From Lutimonas saemankumensis (GTDB taxonomy: Bacteria; Bacteroidota; Bacteroidia; Flavobacteriales; Flavobacteriaceae), in the NCBI RefSeq assembly GCF_020171465.1, contig NZ_JAIUZR010000005.1:434001-498000 (forward strand): a stretch of 64,000 bases of DNA, written 5' to 3'. Below, in pieces: positions 45,671-55,110 of this stretch (the first letter of the stretch is position 1; every line of letters begins with the position of its first letter). The notes under the pieces were generated by a model. The model ran no database searches, had not been told where the DNA came from, and saw nothing but the letters and a program-made list of their open reading frames with translations. Both the position numbers and the translations under genes were made by a program.

Positions 45671-47284
45671 ATGTCTATACAGACTATTTTTAAAGACAAG
45701 AAGGTACCCGAAGAATTCGATGTGCCTTTGAAAAAAAATTATGATAAATATCTTCTCAATGGAAAGATAAAAACGTGGAAAGGCAAAACCTCAGAGGTTT
45801 ATTCTCCTATCTATACGGCAAATGGAGAGGGTAAATATGAGCCAACCCTTCTTGGAACACTTCCTGTAATGGGTGAAAAGGACGCGTTGGAAGCATTGGA
45901 TGCTGCTAATGAGGCTTTTAATAATGGAACCGGCTCATGGCCCACCCTGAAAGTGGAAGAAAGGATCAAATGCGTAGAAAAATTTGCCGAACTGATGGTT
46001 ACCAAAAGAGATGAGGTAGTCAATTTTATCATGTGGGAAATAGGTAAGACCCTACCGGACGCTCAAAAAGAATTTGACCGGACAGTTGATTATATCTATG
46101 ATACAATTGATGAGTTGAAGGAACTTGACCGAAACTGTGCCCGTGTAAAACTTCACAGTGAAGTTTATGCCCAGATCCGTAGAGGTCCGCTGGGAGTGGT
46201 TCTTTGCCTTGGACCCTATAACTATCCTTTGAATGAGACTTTCTGTCTTTTGATACCCGCATTGATCATGGGTAATACGACGGTTTTTAAGCCGGCAAAA
46301 TTCGGAGTGATCCTGATAACGCCATTGTTGGAAGCTTTTGCAGAAGCGTTCCCAAAAGGAGTGGTAAATATTTTATTCGGTCGTGGAAGAGAAGTAGCAA
46401 GCCCAATTGTGAAATCCGGAAGAGTGGAGGTGCTGGCGCTTATTGGAAACAGCAAATCTGCCAATGCACTTCAAAGTCAGCACCCTAAACAGAACAGGTT
46501 ACGACTGGTTCTGGGTCTGGAAGCGAAGAATCCGGCCATCGTGTTGCCGGATACAGATATGGATCTTGCGGTTGAAGAATGTGTACTTGGCTCTTTGTCA
46601 TTTAACGGACAGCGATGTACAGCTCTGAAAATGATTTTTGTTCATGAAAATATCATCGAAACATTCAATAAAAAGTTTGTCCAGAGGATCGAACAGTTGC
46701 GATGTGGTTTGCCCTGGGAGGATGGTGTAAAACTCACCCCGCTTCCTGAACCTGGTAAACCCGAATATATAAAGAACCTCATCGATGACGCCGTTTCAAA
46801 AGGAGCGGAAATTATTAATGATGGAGGAGGGGATACACATCATAGTTTTGTCTATCCGGCAGTTCTTTATCCTGTCAATGAGAAGATGGATGTTTATCAC
46901 GAAGAGCAGTTTGGCCCGGTGATACCCATACTTTCATTTAAGGACGTTCAGGAACCAATAGATTCAATCGTAAATTCCAATTACGGACAACAAGTGAGTC
47001 TGTTTAGTAAAAATTCAGACACATTGGCACCATTGATAGACAGCCTCGTAAATCAGGTATGTCGTGTGAATATTAACAGTCAATGTCAGCGAGGGCCCGA
47101 TGTATATCCATTTGTAGGAAGAAAGGACTCAGCTGTAAGTACCCTGAGTGTCCGTGCAGCATTAAGATCTTTTTCGATCAGGACCTTGGTGGCATGTAAG
47201 AACAATGATCTTAACAAGGATATTTTAAATGATATACTGGACAACAACAAGTCAAATTTTGTCAGTACAAATTATATTCTTTGA
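45671..47284 (+). CDS. NADP-dependent glyceraldehyde-3-phosphate dehydrogenase-like aldehyde dehydrogenase (GapN-like)
   Basis: The ALDH superfamily member is 537 aa. Family-level evidence: [23 protein letters not shown], the nucleophilic Cys about 316 in [10 protein letters not shown], and the GapN-type [16 protein letters not shown] near the C-terminus, which suggests oxidation of glyceraldehyde 3-phosphate directly to 3-phosphoglycerate with NADP. The general-base motif is GLEAKNP instead of the usual ELGGKxP, so the Glu is two positions later. The gene stands alone between ilvA and a LamB-like porin, with an intrinsic terminator behind it. Substrate assignment is by similarity. Confidence 0.8.
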   Translation: MSIQTIFKDKKVPEEFDVPLKKNYDKYLLNGKIKTWKGKTSEVYSPIYTANGEGKYEPTLLGTLPVMGEKDALEALDAANEAFNNGTGSWPTLKVEERIKCVEKFAELMVTKRDEVVNFIMWEIGKTLPDAQKEFDRTVDYIYDTIDELKELDRNCARVKLHSEVYAQIRRGPLGVVLCLGPYNYPLNETFCLLIPALIMGNTTVFKPAKFGVILITPLLEAFAEAFPKGVVNILFGRGREVASPIVKSGRVEVLALIGNSKSANALQSQHPKQNRLRLVLGLEAKNPAIVLPDTDMDLAVEECVLGSLSFNGQRCTALKMIFVHENIIETFNKKFVQRIEQLRCGLPWEDGVKLTPLPEPGKPEYIKNLIDDAVSKGAEIINDGGGDTHHSFVYPAVLYPVNEKMDVYHEEQFGPVIPILSFKDVQEPIDSIVNSNYGQQVSLFSKNSDTLAPLIDSLVNQVCRVNINSQCQRGPDVYPFVGRKDSAVSTLSVRAALRSFSIRTLVACKNNDLNKDILNDILDNNKSNFVSTNYIL

Positions 47285-47307
47285 AAAACTTTTCCCTTAA
47301 GAACGAT

Positions 47308-47336
47308 GGGAGGTCCAAAAGGCCTCCCTTTTTTTG
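47308..47336 (+). terminator. Intrinsic terminator after the GapN-like gene
   Basis: GGGAGG-T-CC pairs with GGCCTCCC (47308-47328) around an AAAA loop with one bulged T, then seven to eight T. It lies 24 bases after the stop. Confidence 0.85.
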
Positions 47337-47410
47337 TGAGTTGATTTAAAAATGGGATTTGCAATAGAATTACAATATTACTATCTTGGACTATCACTAA
47401 TCCCTCAGTT

Positions 47411-48874
47411 ATGTTCTCCAAACCAGCCCTTTTATCTAAGGAAAAACCCTGCTTAGGTTTACTTAAATTATTCTGTGTATTCTTCATTGGCTTCAGCTTC
47501 CCTTCCAGCGCCCAGATACAGTATCAGATATCAACCAATAAAAATGTATCAATCGGATCCTATGGAAGAGCAGGGGTGGACTGGTCATTTGAGAACGGAG
47601 GTTCCATAGGCCGAAGACTGAATCTGAATAATATGGGAAGTATTGGAGGCAGGTTGGAGGAACAGGACTATCTGGAGGTAGCACCTAATTTCAACTTTTC
47701 ACCCAAGGAAGGGGATGAAACAATTATTTATGCACAGATCCGATTATCTGTGTATACCACAGGAGTTGCAAGTTTTGCCAACAGTACCTCTTCGAGTATT
47801 GGTGGCTTGGGATTTTCCATGCCAGAGATTTTTGTTGAGGCCAGAAATATCAAGGGTTCAGATGTTAGTATCTGGGCAGGTTCAAGGCTTTACAGAGGTC
47901 CTGACGTTCATATTGCTGATCACTTTTATTTCAATGATCATTCCGGAGCCGGATTTGGAGTTGAGTTTAAAAAGACCCGGTTGTCTACGGTTTTTGTTGC
48001 TTCAACAGATACAACCTCTACGTTGCCACCTTACTTTTATCTCAATATCAAAACAGGAACCCCAAGTGCAGAGCTGAGACAAAGGGTTGTCATGGTTGCA
48101 GAGCAGGATATAGATATCAATGAAAATAACGCGATCACCTTATTAGGGGAATTTCACAGAATGGCAGATGCAGACGGTGATGTTGAAAATGACAGTATCG
48201 CTGAAATCTATAATTTTCCTTCAGATTACGGATTTGTCATCGGCGCAAAACATCAGCATATAATAAAGAAACTGAAATCAGGTTCCTTTAATGATTTTTC
48301 CCTGAGATATGGCACGGGAATTGCCAACGGCGGTGACGGAGGATTGTCCAAGACCTGGCTTACTTATGGGGCTCCTGATACAATTGCTAGAAACTTTCAG
48401 GGAGCTTATTCTCTGGCCCTGGTGAATCATACGGTTTTAAATTTTTCGGATCGATACTCGCTCAATGGTTATGTGATTTTCGCAAACAGCAAAGGAGCCG
48501 CTGATACAAACGGGCTTTCAAAAACGTATTTTGGGAGGGAGGTATACAATCGTAAAATCGATTTTACCGTTGGAGTCAGAAATCAACACTACCTTTCAGA
48601 TTATTTTCATTTACTTACAGAAGTTAATTATTCACAGCGTAAAGACGGGGAGAATCCATGGGCAAGTATGCTTAAATTTAGCGTAGCCCCGGTTTATGTT
48701 CCCACCGGACAGAGGGATGTATGGGCCAGGCCCCATATCCGATTTGTGGCTTCCGCCGCCAGATATAATGATTTTGCAATGGAATCTCTTTATTCGCCTT
48801 ATCTGGAGGCAACGGGACCTAAAAGGTGGGGATATTATTTCGGGGTAAAGGTGGAATGGTGGATATGGAATTAA
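47411..48874 (+). CDS. LamB-like outer-membrane maltoporin family protein
   Basis: This 487-aa protein has a signal peptide ending near SFPSSAQ (about residue 35) and otherwise amphipathic beta strands. LamB-family marks are SIWAGSRLYRGPDVHIADHFY and SGAGFGVE, a central region of strand pairs, RPHIRFVASAARYND near the end, and the final GVKVEWWIWN, whose aromatic ending is typical of outer-membrane barrels. Maltoporins allow passive uptake of maltodextrins, but this copy has no maltose genes beside it, so the sugar is not known. It is convergent with the downstream pseudouridine synthase gene, whose stop is 13 bases away. Confidence 0.75.
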   Translation: MFSKPALLSKEKPCLGLLKLFCVFFIGFSFPSSAQIQYQISTNKNVSIGSYGRAGVDWSFENGGSIGRRLNLNNMGSIGGRLEEQDYLEVAPNFNFSPKEGDETIIYAQIRLSVYTTGVASFANSTSSSIGGLGFSMPEIFVEARNIKGSDVSIWAGSRLYRGPDVHIADHFYFNDHSGAGFGVEFKKTRLSTVFVASTDTTSTLPPYFYLNIKTGTPSAELRQRVVMVAEQDIDINENNAITLLGEFHRMADADGDVENDSIAEIYNFPSDYGFVIGAKHQHIIKKLKSGSFNDFSLRYGTGIANGGDGGLSKTWLTYGAPDTIARNFQGAYSLALVNHTVLNFSDRYSLNGYVIFANSKGAADTNGLSKTYFGREVYNRKIDFTVGVRNQHYLSDYFHLLTEVNYSQRKDGENPWASMLKFSVAPVYVPTGQRDVWARPHIRFVASAARYNDFAMESLYSPYLEATGPKRWGYYFGVKVEWWIWN

Positions 48875-48887
48875 TAGCCTTATATGA

Positions 48888-49607
48888 TCAGTTCTGAACT
48901 TCTGATTGCAGTATTTTCGAATCGCAGATTTTCCATAGAGATTCGGATGGCCTTGGGGCTTCCAAAGATATTTTCTCCTTTTTTACAGGATGAATAAATT
49001 CAATTCTTGTGGCATGAAGATGAATTCCTCCATCCTTGTTCGATCTTTTGCTACCGTATTTCAAGTCGCCTTTTATAGGATGTCCGATAAAGGACAACTG
49101 TGTTCTGATCTGGTGGTGCCTTCCGGTTTCTAAATTGATTTCCAGTAAGCTGTAGCGATCAAGTCTCAATATTTCTTTATAATGTAAAGTGGCTTTTTTA
49201 GAATCAGATGAGGCTTTCAGGAAGGCTGTGGATTTGTTGTTTTTGGGATTCTTTTTCAAATGATGTTCCAGGGTGCCTTTATTTTTTGCAGGAACTCCTT
49301 CCACCAGTGCCCAATAGGTTTTGCGGATCTCTTTATCCCGTAACATTTTGTTCATTCTTTCCAGGGCTTTGCTGGTTCTGGCGAAGATGACAATGCCGGT
49401 TGTGGGCCGGTCGAGTCGGTGAACCACTCCAAGAAATACCTTTCCTGGTTTCTGATACTTTTCAGCTATATATTCCTTGACTACTTCGCTTAGCGGTTTG
49501 TCCCCGGTTTTATCTCCCTGGACTATGTCACCGACTCGCTTGTTAACCACCAACAGGTGATTGTCTTCGTACAGTACCTGTAAATTGTTTTTTGTGCTGC
49601 GTTTCAT
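48888..49607 (-). CDS. RluA-family RNA pseudouridine synthase
   Basis: The 239-aa protein is a single RluA-type catalytic domain without an S4 domain. The catalytic Asp lies in VHRLDRPTTGIVIFART, and the ETGRHHQIRTQLSFIGHPIKGDLKYG segment with the conserved Arg is intact. RluA-family members without S4 act on rRNA or tRNA (RluA or TruC type). Which RNA and which uridine are unknown. It is a single gene divergent from the small open frame at 49620. Confidence 0.9.
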   Translation of the reverse strand: MKRSTKNNLQVLYEDNHLLVVNKRVGDIVQGDKTGDKPLSEVVKEYIAEKYQKPGKVFLGVVHRLDRPTTGIVIFARTSKALERMNKMLRDKEIRKTYWALVEGVPAKNKGTLEHHLKKNPKNNKSTAFLKASSDSKKATLHYKEILRLDRYSLLEINLETGRHHQIRTQLSFIGHPIKGDLKYGSKRSNKDGGIHLHATRIEFIHPVKKEKISLEAPRPSESLWKICDSKILQSEVQN

Positions 49608-49619
49608 GCTTTTTGCTTC

Positions 49620-49742
49620 ATGGTAAAAATACGAAATCTAATAGTATACATTCTTGGGTTTTTCTTTATGACAACCTGCAAAGACGTGAATATAAATCCG
49701 GAGAAGTTTCTGATCAACTTAAAGGATCGATCTTTGAAGTAA
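49620..49742 (+). CDS. Possible small lipoprotein (40 aa)
   Basis: A 40-codon frame (ATG at 49620, TAA at 49740-49742) has a Lys/Arg N-terminus, a hydrophobic core LIVYILGFFF and a Cys at residue 20 in FMTTC, resembling a lipoprotein signal with a mediocre lipobox. Only 20 residues follow the Cys. It lies between divergent rluA-like and convergent engB genes. It may be a real small lipoprotein, a truncated remnant, or a chance frame in AT-rich DNA. I have no homology evidence. Confidence 0.25.
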   Translation: MVKIRNLIVYILGFFFMTTCKDVNINPEKFLINLKDRSLK

Positions 49743-49805
49743 AGAATTAGGGGTTATTGCTACTTAAAAAGAACTGTTATGTTGGCCATAGCCCGGTTTC
49801 AGATT

Positions 49806-50414
49806 TTAATTCTGCTGAGCGATCTGAAGATTGACATCTTCAATAAAACTGAGGATATCTTCCCGACCTCTTTTATCACTTGAAGAGGACACGAAATAAG
49901 TAGGTAATTCTTCCCAGGTATTCAGTAATTCTCTCTTGTAGGCGTCTATATTTTTAGGTAAGGTCGAAGCATTGAGTTTGTCTGCCTTAGTAAATACAAT
50001 GCAAAACGGAATTCCGTTCACACCCAGATATTCAATAAATTCCAGATCAATTTTTTGTGGTTTATGGCGACTGTCTATCAAAACAAAAGTGCAGGCCAGC
50101 TGCATACGCTTATTAAAATAATCTTTGATAAATTTTTGAAAACCTTTTCTTTTGTCCTTGGATACAGAGGCGTAGCCGTATCCGGGTAAATCTACCAGAA
50201 ACCAGCTTTTATTGATTAGAAAATGATTTATCAGCTGTGTTTTTCCGGGTTTTCCAGAGGTTTTTGCGAGGTTTTTATGATCAGTAAGCATATTGATCAG
50301 GGAAGATTTGCCTACGTTGGATCTTCCTATAAATGCATATTCAGGCAGATTTTCCTTTGGACATTTAAAAACATCCGTATTGCTGATAATGAATTCTGCC
50401 GATTTGATCTTCAC
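49806..50414 (-). CDS. engB: Ribosome biogenesis GTP-binding protein EngB (YsxC/YihA)
   Basis: This essential GTPase acts in assembly of the large ribosomal subunit. The 202-aa protein has G1 [12 protein letters not shown] near residue 32, G3 DLPGYG near residue 75, G4 TKAD near residue 142 and G5 SSSD, all intact. It starts 9 bases after the upstream hydrolase gene's stop and is probably cotranscribed with it. Confidence 0.95.
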   Translation of the reverse strand: MKIKSAEFIISNTDVFKCPKENLPEYAFIGRSNVGKSSLINMLTDHKNLAKTSGKPGKTQLINHFLINKSWFLVDLPGYGYASVSKDKRKGFQKFIKDYFNKRMQLACTFVLIDSRHKPQKIDLEFIEYLGVNGIPFCIVFTKADKLNASTLPKNIDAYKRELLNTWEELPTYFVSSSSDKRGREDILSFIEDVNLQIAQQN

Positions 50415-50423
50415 AGGAAAGTG

Positions 50424-51191
50424 TCAGGGTTTAAAGTTTTTTGTCAACCAGGGTTCCAGCAATCTGTTAAATTCTTCCGGAGTTTCCATCATGGGTGCGT
50501 GGCCGCATTTATCAATCCAGTGAAGTTCAGAATTGGGTAATAATTTATGGAACTCTTCAGCAACATCGGGTGGCGTAACTGTATCGTTTTTACCCCATAT
50601 CAAACAGGTTGGTACCTTCATTTCAGGGAGGTCCTTGGCCATATTATGCCGAATTGCACTCTTGGCGATCGCAATGGTTCTGATCAGTTTGTTTCTGTTG
50701 TTCAGCGTTTCAAAGACGTCGTCAACAACCTCTTTTGTTGCAATTTCAGGATCGTAAAATACGTCCTGGGCCTTTTTCTTTATATAATCATAGTCCCCTC
50801 TTTTAGGATAGCTCTCTCCCATGGAATTTTCATAGAGTCCCGAACTGCCTGTAAGCACAAGTCCACTCACATTTTTAGGGTTTAGTTTGGTGTGAAAAAG
50901 AGCAATGTGACCTCCAAGTGAATTACCCATGAGGATGTATTTGTCAAGACCTTTAAACTTTACAAAATCTTTGATAAACTTGGATAGATTTTTAACATTG
51001 GTCTTTAAAAGCGGCAAGGTGTAGATTGGAAGTTCAGGCATGATGACCTGATAACCCAAATCAGAAAAGTGATCAAAAACTCCATCGAAATTACTCAGAT
51101 TTCCCATGAGTCCGTGTAATATGATCAAAGGTGTTCCTTCACCGGATTCCAGATACGAATAACCTTTTTCTTGTTTGAGGGTGTATTTCAT
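50424..51191 (-). CDS. Alpha/beta hydrolase
   Basis: The 255-aa cytosolic protein has a canonical alpha/beta hydrolase fold: oxyanion region LHGLMGNLSNF, nucleophile Ser in MGNSLGGHIAL (about residue 92), acid Asp in GKNDTVTPP, and His in DKCGHAPMMETP. The substrate is unknown. It is followed directly by engB, a pairing common in flavobacteria. A CAAATTTA match at 51218-51225 (TAAATTTG on the minus strand) is a candidate -7 box. Confidence 0.9.
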   Translation of the reverse strand: MKYTLKQEKGYSYLESGEGTPLIILHGLMGNLSNFDGVFDHFSDLGYQVIMPELPIYTLPLLKTNVKNLSKFIKDFVKFKGLDKYILMGNSLGGHIALFHTKLNPKNVSGLVLTGSSGLYENSMGESYPKRGDYDYIKKKAQDVFYDPEIATKEVVDDVFETLNNRNKLIRTIAIAKSAIRHNMAKDLPEMKVPTCLIWGKNDTVTPPDVAEEFHKLLPNSELHWIDKCGHAPMMETPEEFNRLLEPWLTKNFKP

Positions 51192-51350
51192 TAAAGATAT
51201 AATTTCTATACAGTTTGCAAATTTATATAATTTGGTTTAAAGTACTAATTTTCTATTCATTAGTTCCAATTATTTTCCATAAAAAAAATCTACTCCCTTT
51301 AAGTATCCATTAATCAGCCACTTATGTGAATTTGAAGAAAGTTATCAACA

Positions 51351-51380
51351 AAGTGGTAAAAAATGGTAAAAAGTGGTAAA
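51351..51380 (+). promoter_or_regulatory. Probable MraZ operator: three 10-bp direct repeats
   Basis: Three adjacent 10-base repeats read AAGTGGTAAA, AAATGGTAAA, AAGTGGTAAA, each with TGGTAAA at the same phase. MraZ in studied bacteria binds TGGGN direct repeats of 10-bp period just upstream of mraZ; this has the same geometry with TGGT. The repeats end 6 bases before the -7 box at 51387-51394, so binding would cover the -33 region. Two further copies (AGTGGGGTAAA at 51413 and AGGTGGTAAA at 51423) lie around the start codon. Confidence 0.7.
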
Positions 51381-51386
51381 AATCCA

Positions 51387-51394
51387 TATATTTG
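51387..51394 (+). promoter_or_regulatory. Candidate -7 box of the division and cell wall cluster
   Basis: TATATTTG fits TAnnTTTG, directly downstream of the 10-bp repeats and 31 bases before the GTG start of mraZ. Its position under the putative operator supports autoregulation. Confidence 0.6.
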
Positions 51395-51424
51395 TGATTG
51401 TATTTCAATATTAGTGGGGTAAAG

Positions 51425-51898
51425 GTGGTAAATTTAATTGGAACATACGAATGTAAATCTGATGTCAAAGGACGTCTGATGCTTCCATCTCCACTTAAAA
51501 AGCAACTGTCCAGTATACTGCAGGAAGGATTTGTTTTAAAGCGCTCAGTTTTTCAGCCTTGTCTTGAGTTGTACCCCATGAGCGAATGGAATGCCATGAT
51601 GACCAAGGTGAATAAGTTAAATCGCTTTGTCAAAAAGAACAATGATTTTATAAGAAGATTTACGGCCGGAGTAAAGGTGATTGAACTTGATGCCTCCGGA
51701 AGAATGCTTATCCCTAAGGATCTTCACATGTTTTCAGGGATCACCAAAGAGGTGGTTCTTTCTTCATCAGTGAACATAATAGAAATATGGGATAAGGACA
51801 GATATGAAAAAGCTATTGATGACGCTGCGATTGATTTCGCAGATCTTGCCGAGGATGTGATGGGTAATGTAAATGATGGCGAGGATGAAGTATCATGA
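51425..51898 (+). CDS. mraZ: Transcriptional regulator MraZ
   Basis: MraZ is a ring-forming DNA-binding protein of AbrB-like (SpoVT) folds that controls the division cluster. The 157-aa protein starts at GTG 51425 so that the first domain begins VVNLIGTYECKSDVKGRLMLPSPL; the in-frame TTG at 51398 would add nine unconserved residues across the promoter region. Two tandem MraZ domains are seen; the second includes VIELDASGRMLIPKDL. It overlaps the next gene by 14-26 bases depending on its start. It probably represses its own promoter through the repeats upstream. Confidence 0.93.
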   Translation: MVNLIGTYECKSDVKGRLMLPSPLKKQLSSILQEGFVLKRSVFQPCLELYPMSEWNAMMTKVNKLNRFVKKNNDFIRRFTAGVKVIELDASGRMLIPKDLHMFSGITKEVVLSSSVNIIEIWDKDRYEKAIDDAAIDFADLAEDVMGNVNDGEDEVS

Positions 51899-52781
51899 CC
51901 CGGTCTTGCTCTTTGAAAGTGTTGATGGTCTAAAAATCAAGCCTAATGGTATTTATGTGGATGTGACTTTCGGTGGTGGAGGTCATTCTGCAGAAATTTT
52001 AAAAAGGCTGGGAGATGAAGGTAAACTGTTTGCTTTTGATCAGGATGAAGACGCATTGAAGAATGAATTACAAGATGATCGTTTTGTTTTGATCAATGAG
52101 AATTTCAGATTCATTAGTCGCTTCCTAAGGTTCTACGGAATTAAAAAGGTAGATGGTATCCTGGCTGATCTGGGAGTTTCGTCGCATCAGTTTGACAGTG
52201 CCGAAAGAGGATTTTCTACTCGATTTGATGCAGAGCTCGATATGAGGATGAATGTGAATGATTCTCTTTCAGCCTATGAGGTAATAAATGAATACGGAGA
52301 ACAGGAATTGGCGAATGTCTTGTTTCAGTACGGCGAGTTAAGGAATTCAAGAGTCTTGGCACGGGAAATTGTTCAGGCGAGGGAAGATGAAGCGATAAAA
52401 ACGAGTTTTGAATTGAAGCAGGTATTAAAACGATTCTTACCAAAATCGAAAGAGCATAAAATACTTGCTCAGATTTTTCAGGCTGTCAGAATAGAAGTGA
52501 ATCAGGAGATGGAGGTGTTGAAAGAGTTCTTGGTTCAAACGCCTGAATTGCTGGTTTCAGGAGGGAGGTTGAGCGTAATTTCATATCACTCACTGGAAGA
52601 TAGATTGGTCAAGCGATTCATTCAGACCGGATTATTTGAGGGAGAGCCGGAAAAAGACTTTTACGGCAACGTGAATGTTCCGTTTAAAAAAGTGGGAAAG
52701 ATGATTATCCCTACAAAAGAAGAAATAAAGAACAACAACAGGGCCAGAAGCGCCAAATTAAGAATAGCAGAGAAAAATTAA
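51885..52781 (+). CDS. rsmH: 16S rRNA (cytosine(1402)-N(4))-methyltransferase
   Basis: RsmH methylates N4 of C1402 in 16S rRNA. From the ATG at 51885 it is 298 aa and begins MKYHDPVLLFESVDGL; in-frame ATGs at 51873 and 51876 are alternatives, all overlapping mraZ (translational coupling). SAM-binding motif YVDVTFGGGGHS is near residue 30. DQDEDAL, DLGVSSHQFDSAERGFS and SYHSLEDRLVKRF are intact. Second gene of the cluster. Confidence 0.95.
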   Translation: MKYHDPVLLFESVDGLKIKPNGIYVDVTFGGGGHSAEILKRLGDEGKLFAFDQDEDALKNELQDDRFVLINENFRFISRFLRFYGIKKVDGILADLGVSSHQFDSAERGFSTRFDAELDMRMNVNDSLSAYEVINEYGEQELANVLFQYGELRNSRVLAREIVQAREDEAIKTSFELKQVLKRFLPKSKEHKILAQIFQAVRIEVNQEMEVLKEFLVQTPELLVSGGRLSVISYHSLEDRLVKRFIQTGLFEGEPEKDFYGNVNVPFKKVGKMIIPTKEEIKNNNRARSAKLRIAEKN

Positions 52782-52804
52782 TCAAATCAGTTTCACAACG
52801 CAAC

Positions 52805-53131
52805 ATGTCTAAAGTCAAGCAAACCTTGTACAACATCCTCAAAGGAAAGTTTTTGGTAGATGAGGATGCGAAAAAGAATTGGGGATTTATCATCTTTCTC
52901 ACCTTTCTTGCATTGCTCATGATAACAAGTTCTCATCAGATAGACAAGAAGGTTCAAAAGATTTCCTCCCTGAACAAAGAAAAGCGTAAGCTTTATTCTG
53001 AGTTTGTAGCCACCCGTTCAGATCTTATGAAACTGAAAATGGAATCCAGTATTTCAAAAAGGCTGGAAGAAGAGGGGCTTTATGTTTCGCAGATTCCTCC
53101 TCAGAAAATCAAAGTTATAGTAAACAAGTAA
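52805..53131 (+). CDS. ftsL: FtsL-like division membrane protein
   Basis: This 108-aa protein has a short cytoplasmic N-terminus, one membrane helix (about residues 27-43) and a periplasmic coiled-coil of about 50 residues (INDKKVQKISSLNKEKRKLY region with heptad Leu/Ile). Position between rsmH and ftsI and topology identify it as FtsL, which recruits the transpeptidase complex with FtsQ. Its sequence is poorly conserved in general, so the symbol rests on position and topology. Confidence 0.85.
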   Translation: MSKVKQTLYNILKGKFLVDEDAKKNWGFIIFLTFLALLMITSSHQIDKKVQKISSLNKEKRKLYSEFVATRSDLMKLKMESSISKRLEEEGLYVSQIPPQKIKVIVNK

Positions 53132-53132
53132 G

Positions 53133-55109
53133 ATGGCTGTTGAAAAGAAGCAAATACTAAATAAATTATACCTGTTGACCGGGTTTTTATTCTTGTTCGC
53201 TATGGCAATCATTTATAAGCTAATAGAAATCGAGCATTTTGAAGGGGATTTATACAGGGTAGAAGCCGAGCAGGGTACCGTAAAAACGTTTGAGATTGCG
53301 GCGAATCGAGGTAGTGTGTATACCTCAGATGGTAGCCTGCTTGCAACTTCGGTTTCAAGGTTTGACGTGAGAATGGATGCGGTTACCATATCTGACAATG
53401 ATTTTGAAGCGGGGATAAAGGATTTGTCAGTCGCTTTGTCCGATATGCTGGGTAAATCGGCAGGATATTATGAAAACAAGATCAGAAAGGCACGTATCAA
53501 CAAGAACAGATATCTTTTTATAACCAGAAATCTCAGTTATAATGATTATCAGCGCTTAAAAAAGTTTCCAATCTTTGAATTGGGTACCTATAGGGGAGGT
53601 CTGATCATTGAACAACGTACGGTGAGAGAACATCCTATTGGTAAAATTGCGGAACGTGCCGTTGGGTATGACGATTACCGCGGAAGAGTGGGTATTGAAG
53701 GTAGCTTTTATGAGTTTTTGAGAGGTAAAAAAGGGAAGCGGTTAAAACAAAAGATTGCGAAAGGCCAATGGAAGCCTTTGAATGATAATAATGAAATTGA
53801 ACCTATCGACGGTAAAGACATCATAACAACCCTGGATCTTAAAATTCAGGATGTTGCACATCATGCACTTTTAGGGCAGTTAGAGAAGTTCGAGGCAGAC
53901 CACGGTTCCGTTGTTGTTATGGAGACCAAGACAGGGGAAATCAAAGCTATTTCCAATCTGGGGCGAACGTCCAAAGGGACTTATTTTGAGCAGCGTAACT
54001 ATGCAATTTATGAATCACATGAGCCTGGATCTACCTTTAAATTAATGGGTATGGTGGTGGCTTTGGAAGATAAGGTCATTGACACTTCAGAAGTCATAGA
54101 TACGGAAAAAGGAGTAATACGTTTTCACGGAAAGCCGGTAAGAGATTCTCATCATGGGGGGTATGGTGAAATATCCGCTGCAAGAGTCTTTGAGGTTTCA
54201 TCAAATGTGGGTATCGTCAAGATAATCAATAGCCACTATGGTGAAAATCCACAAAAATTTATTCAGGGTCTTGAGAGAATGAATGTCGGTCAGAAGATCG
54301 GCCTCCCTATAAAAGGTGAAGGAGAGCCTAAAATTCCGAATCCCAAGGATAAAGAGACCTGGAATGGTTTGTCACTTCCCTGGATGGCCTATGGTTATGG
54401 CGTGTCTTTCACCCCTCTGCAAACCTTGACTTTTTATAATGCAATCGCTAATAACGGTGAGATGGTCAAACCACGTTTCGTTAAGGAGATCAGGGATCAG
54501 AGTAATGTGGTGACAAAATTTGAAAAGGAAATCATACATCCTCAGGTATGTTCTCAGGAAACCATAGATAAGGTAAAGGAAATGATGCTAAATGTTGTCA
54601 AAAGGGGAACAGCCGACAATATTTACGATCCAAGCTTTTCCATGGCAGGAAAAACAGGAACCTGTCAGACTGAATACTGGACAGATGATACCAAATACAT
54701 TTCTTCATTCGTGGGGTATTTCCCGGCAGATGAACCTAAATATTCATGTATTGTAGTTATTCATAAACCCAATAAGAAGAAAGGGTACTACGGAAATGTT
54801 GTAGCCGCTCCTGTTTTTGAAAGAATCGCCAGAAAAATCTATACCGACACTCCAATAGAAAAGGAAGTTTCATTTGCAAATGAGCTTGTTTCTGTTGATC
54901 AGGCCTATGACGGTTACTATGCCAAGGCTAATGAAAATTTTACAAAAATGCCTGATGTTAGGAATATGCCCGGAATGGATGCAGTTTCCTTATTAGAGAA
55001 TATGGGTTTAAAGGTCCGAATTTCGGGAATAGGGAAGGTGAAATCACAATCGATCAAGGCCGGTTCAGAATTAAAAAAGGGTGAAATCATAAGACTGGAA
55101 TTATCATAG
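53133..55109 (+). CDS. ftsI: Penicillin-binding protein, septal transpeptidase FtsI (PBP3) with PASTA domain
   Basis: FtsI cross-links septal peptidoglycan. The 658-aa protein has an N-terminal anchor (about 11-32), a class B pedestal domain (NRGSVYTSDG), and a transpeptidase domain with SxxK at about 301-304 (GSTFK), SSN at about 357-359 and KTG in MAGKTGTCQ. The last about 60 residues form one PASTA domain starting TKMPDVRNMPGMDAV. The stop is 1 base before the murE start, indicating tight coupling. Active-site motifs are complete. Confidence 0.95.
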   Translation: MAVEKKQILNKLYLLTGFLFLFAMAIIYKLIEIEHFEGDLYRVEAEQGTVKTFEIAANRGSVYTSDGSLLATSVSRFDVRMDAVTISDNDFEAGIKDLSVALSDMLGKSAGYYENKIRKARINKNRYLFITRNLSYNDYQRLKKFPIFELGTYRGGLIIEQRTVREHPIGKIAERAVGYDDYRGRVGIEGSFYEFLRGKKGKRLKQKIAKGQWKPLNDNNEIEPIDGKDIITTLDLKIQDVAHHALLGQLEKFEADHGSVVVMETKTGEIKAISNLGRTSKGTYFEQRNYAIYESHEPGSTFKLMGMVVALEDKVIDTSEVIDTEKGVIRFHGKPVRDSHHGGYGEISAARVFEVSSNVGIVKIINSHYGENPQKFIQGLERMNVGQKIGLPIKGEGEPKIPNPKDKETWNGLSLPWMAYGYGVSFTPLQTLTFYNAIANNGEMVKPRFVKEIRDQSNVVTKFEKEIIHPQVCSQETIDKVKEMMLNVVKRGTADNIYDPSFSMAGKTGTCQTEYWTDDTKYISSFVGYFPADEPKYSCIVVIHKPNKKKGYYGNVVAAPVFERIARKIYTDTPIEKEVSFANELVSVDQAYDGYYAKANENFTKMPDVRNMPGMDAVSLLENMGLKVRISGIGKVKSQSIKAGSELKKGEIIRLELS

Positions 55110-55110
55110 G

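Noticed and set aside
51351-51380. Tandem repeat as a CRISPR or microsatellite
   Set aside because: Only three 10-bp units without spacers, and their position before mraZ fits an operator.
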